Of a stretch of 29,359 nucleotides of DNA, positions 28,498 through 29,359 are shown piece after piece (the first letter of the stretch is position 1; each line of letters begins with the position of its first letter). The stretch comes from a virus: IMG/VR virus record IMGVR_UViG_3300035188_000314, positions 1-29,359 of that record; one strand, 5' to 3'. The position numbers were made by a program, and so were the translations under genes. The notes under the pieces were generated by a model. That model was not told the DNA's origin, did no database searches, and saw nothing but the letters and a program-made list of their open reading frames with translations.

Positions 28498-29359
28498 TTA
28501 GACGTTGGCTGACTTGTACGACTTGACCGCTGAAGCCTGTGAAAGCCCAGTGGCGCCGCGCACCTGAACCTTGTAGGAGATGAGGCCGAGGTTCCACGCG
28601 AACTCGCGGGAGACTTCAACCTGCACGCCGCCTACGAGGACGGTGTAGATCTGTCCGAGGTCACCAAACAGGATTGCGCCTGCGGTGTCATCGGTCAGGT
28701 CAATGAGTGCTGCACTGTAGATCGGCGCTCCGAGGAGTCGATCTGGAGTGTTCGCATCGCCTGGTCGGAAGATTGGCTGTCCAGCCGTATCCACGAGACC
28801 AGTCACAACGCCGAGCGTTGTGTCGTTCATCAACCAACCAGCCTTTGGCGCGCGTCGGTACGCCTGGTTCACAGACGCCTTCAGCTTCGCAAGGTCGGTG
28901 AAGGTTGGGTTGATTGACACCGTGCCGGAGCCAGTTGCGCCAATCGTAGCCTGAGCCGCGACTGCCGTACCAGCAAATGCACCGTGAGCAACTGCGACTT
29001 CGGCGCCGCACTTGTCGGCGATCATCGCGGATAGGTCGAACGCCGCATCCGTTGCGAGTTCTTCCGTCACCTGAATGATCGTCGCGTACTTGACTGGTGT
29101 GAGGGACAGCGCGCTGAGCGTTCCGTCCGACTCGCCAATCGTGCCAGCCTCAGCAACCGATCCAGCGGTTCCAAGAGCCGTGACTCGTGGGAACTGGATG
29201 TTATTGCCGGTGCTTGCGCGAACCACAGTCACGATTGCTGGGTCAATGAATGGGTTGAACTGTGCCGCAACTACGTTCACGCGGTCAGCAATGGTGACTG
29301 GGTTGCCCAGGCCAGTGCTGCGTGTGACGTCGCGGTACTCGAACACCTGCACGCCGCCG
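28498..29359 (-). CDS. Major capsid protein, C-terminal part (continues at window start)
   Basis: This is the core of the HK97-type capsid protein; the N-terminal part is at 1-387. It carries STGLGNPVTIADRVNVVAAQ, QVTEELATDAAFDLSAMIAD, then GWLMNDTTLGVVTGLVDTAG, PDRLLGAPIYSA and LFGDLGQIYTVLVGGVQVEV, ending VRGATGLSQASAVKSYKSANV. These are the P-domain and A-domain patterns of the fold (flanking strand and helix, then WLMN, and FGD..Y near the end). The last 94 bases overlap the first 94 of the window, with two of four differences changing residues (VTR against VSR, QVF against QLF). The stop is TAA 28498-28500. Confidence 0.92.
   Translation of the reverse strand, partial: GGVQVFEYRDVTRSTGLGNPVTIADRVNVVAAQFNPFIDPAIVTVVRASTGNNIQFPRVTALGTAGSVAEAGTIGESDGTLSALSLTPVKYATIIQVTEELATDAAFDLSAMIADKCGAEVAVAHGAFAGTAVAAQATIGATGSGTVSINPTFTDLAKLKASVNQAYRRAPKAGWLMNDTTLGVVTGLVDTAGQPIFRPGDANTPDRLLGAPIYSAALIDLTDDTAGAILFGDLGQIYTVLVGGVQVEVSREFAWNLGLISYKVQVRGATGLSQASAVKSYKSANV
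29266..29359. repeat. Terminal overlap copy 2 (assembly closure)
   Basis: This 94-base end aligns with 1-94 at 90 of 94 positions, in the same capsid frame. See the first copy. Confidence 0.9.

Overview
The window looks like one complete small dsDNA siphophage genome, assembled as a circle and cut inside the major capsid gene. Bases 1-94 repeat as 29266-29359 with four mismatches. Joining the ends restores one uninterrupted HK97-type capsid frame (387 down to 1, then 29265 down to 28498; 384 codons). The unique length is therefore about 29265 bp. All genes I can support lie on the minus strand, so the genome is described in transcription order, from high to low coordinates. The sequence is visibly GC-rich and genes start with good AGGAGG-type ribosome sites, often on GTG. 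Most neighbours are joined by ATGA, GTGA or TAATG overlaps. I see no integrase, repressor, tRNA, DNA polymerase, helicase or primase, so this looks like a lytic phage that relies on the host replisome. The four mismatches suggest a population (metagenome) assembly. The host cannot be read from the sequence; a GC-rich bacterium is the only fair guess.

Layout on the minus strand. (1) Head and neck, about 5.1 kb down to 1 and across the join to 27.4 kb: terS, terL, portal, prohead protease with an unusual four-cysteine HiPIP-like insert, major capsid protein, a 55-aa basic protein, a small beta protein and a gp6-like connector. (2) Fibre cassette, 27.4-24.4 kb: a beta-rich base protein, an 802-aa collagen-like fibre and a fibre-chaperone-like protein. 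It sits, unusually, inside the neck block. (3) Tail, 24.4-18.3 kb: tail terminator, small protein, major tail protein, tail assembly chaperones with a -1 frameshift (C CCC CCT), gp10-like protein, short tape measure and hub. (4) Cell envelope and lysis, 18.3-15.7 kb: XhlA-like membrane protein, secreted Pro/Thr-stalk protein, two small proteins, a C39-like cysteine peptidase (candidate endolysin) and a holin. (5) 15.7-14.2 kb: small HTH protein, metallophosphoesterase and CxxC protein.

(6) Early region, reading left from a good promoter at 14.2 kb (TTGACA-N18-TAGGAT): micro-membrane proteins, FmdB-type zinc ribbon, YqaJ exonuclease, Rad52-type annealing protein with an SSB-like acidic tip, replisome-organiser-like protein, PD-(D/E)XK-like protein, dNMP kinase, small proteins, Holliday-resolvase-like nuclease, RlpA-like protein and HTH protein. 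(7) A cargo and packaging strip, 7.9-5.2 kb: SAM-methyltransferase-like protein, HExxH zincin, HNH nuclease and a GT4 glycosyltransferase, leading back to terS.

No stretch of 300 bases lacks a gene. The six longest gaps (388-494, 5133-5240, 7213-7299, 14149-14257, 15720-15792, 28426-28497) are described individually.
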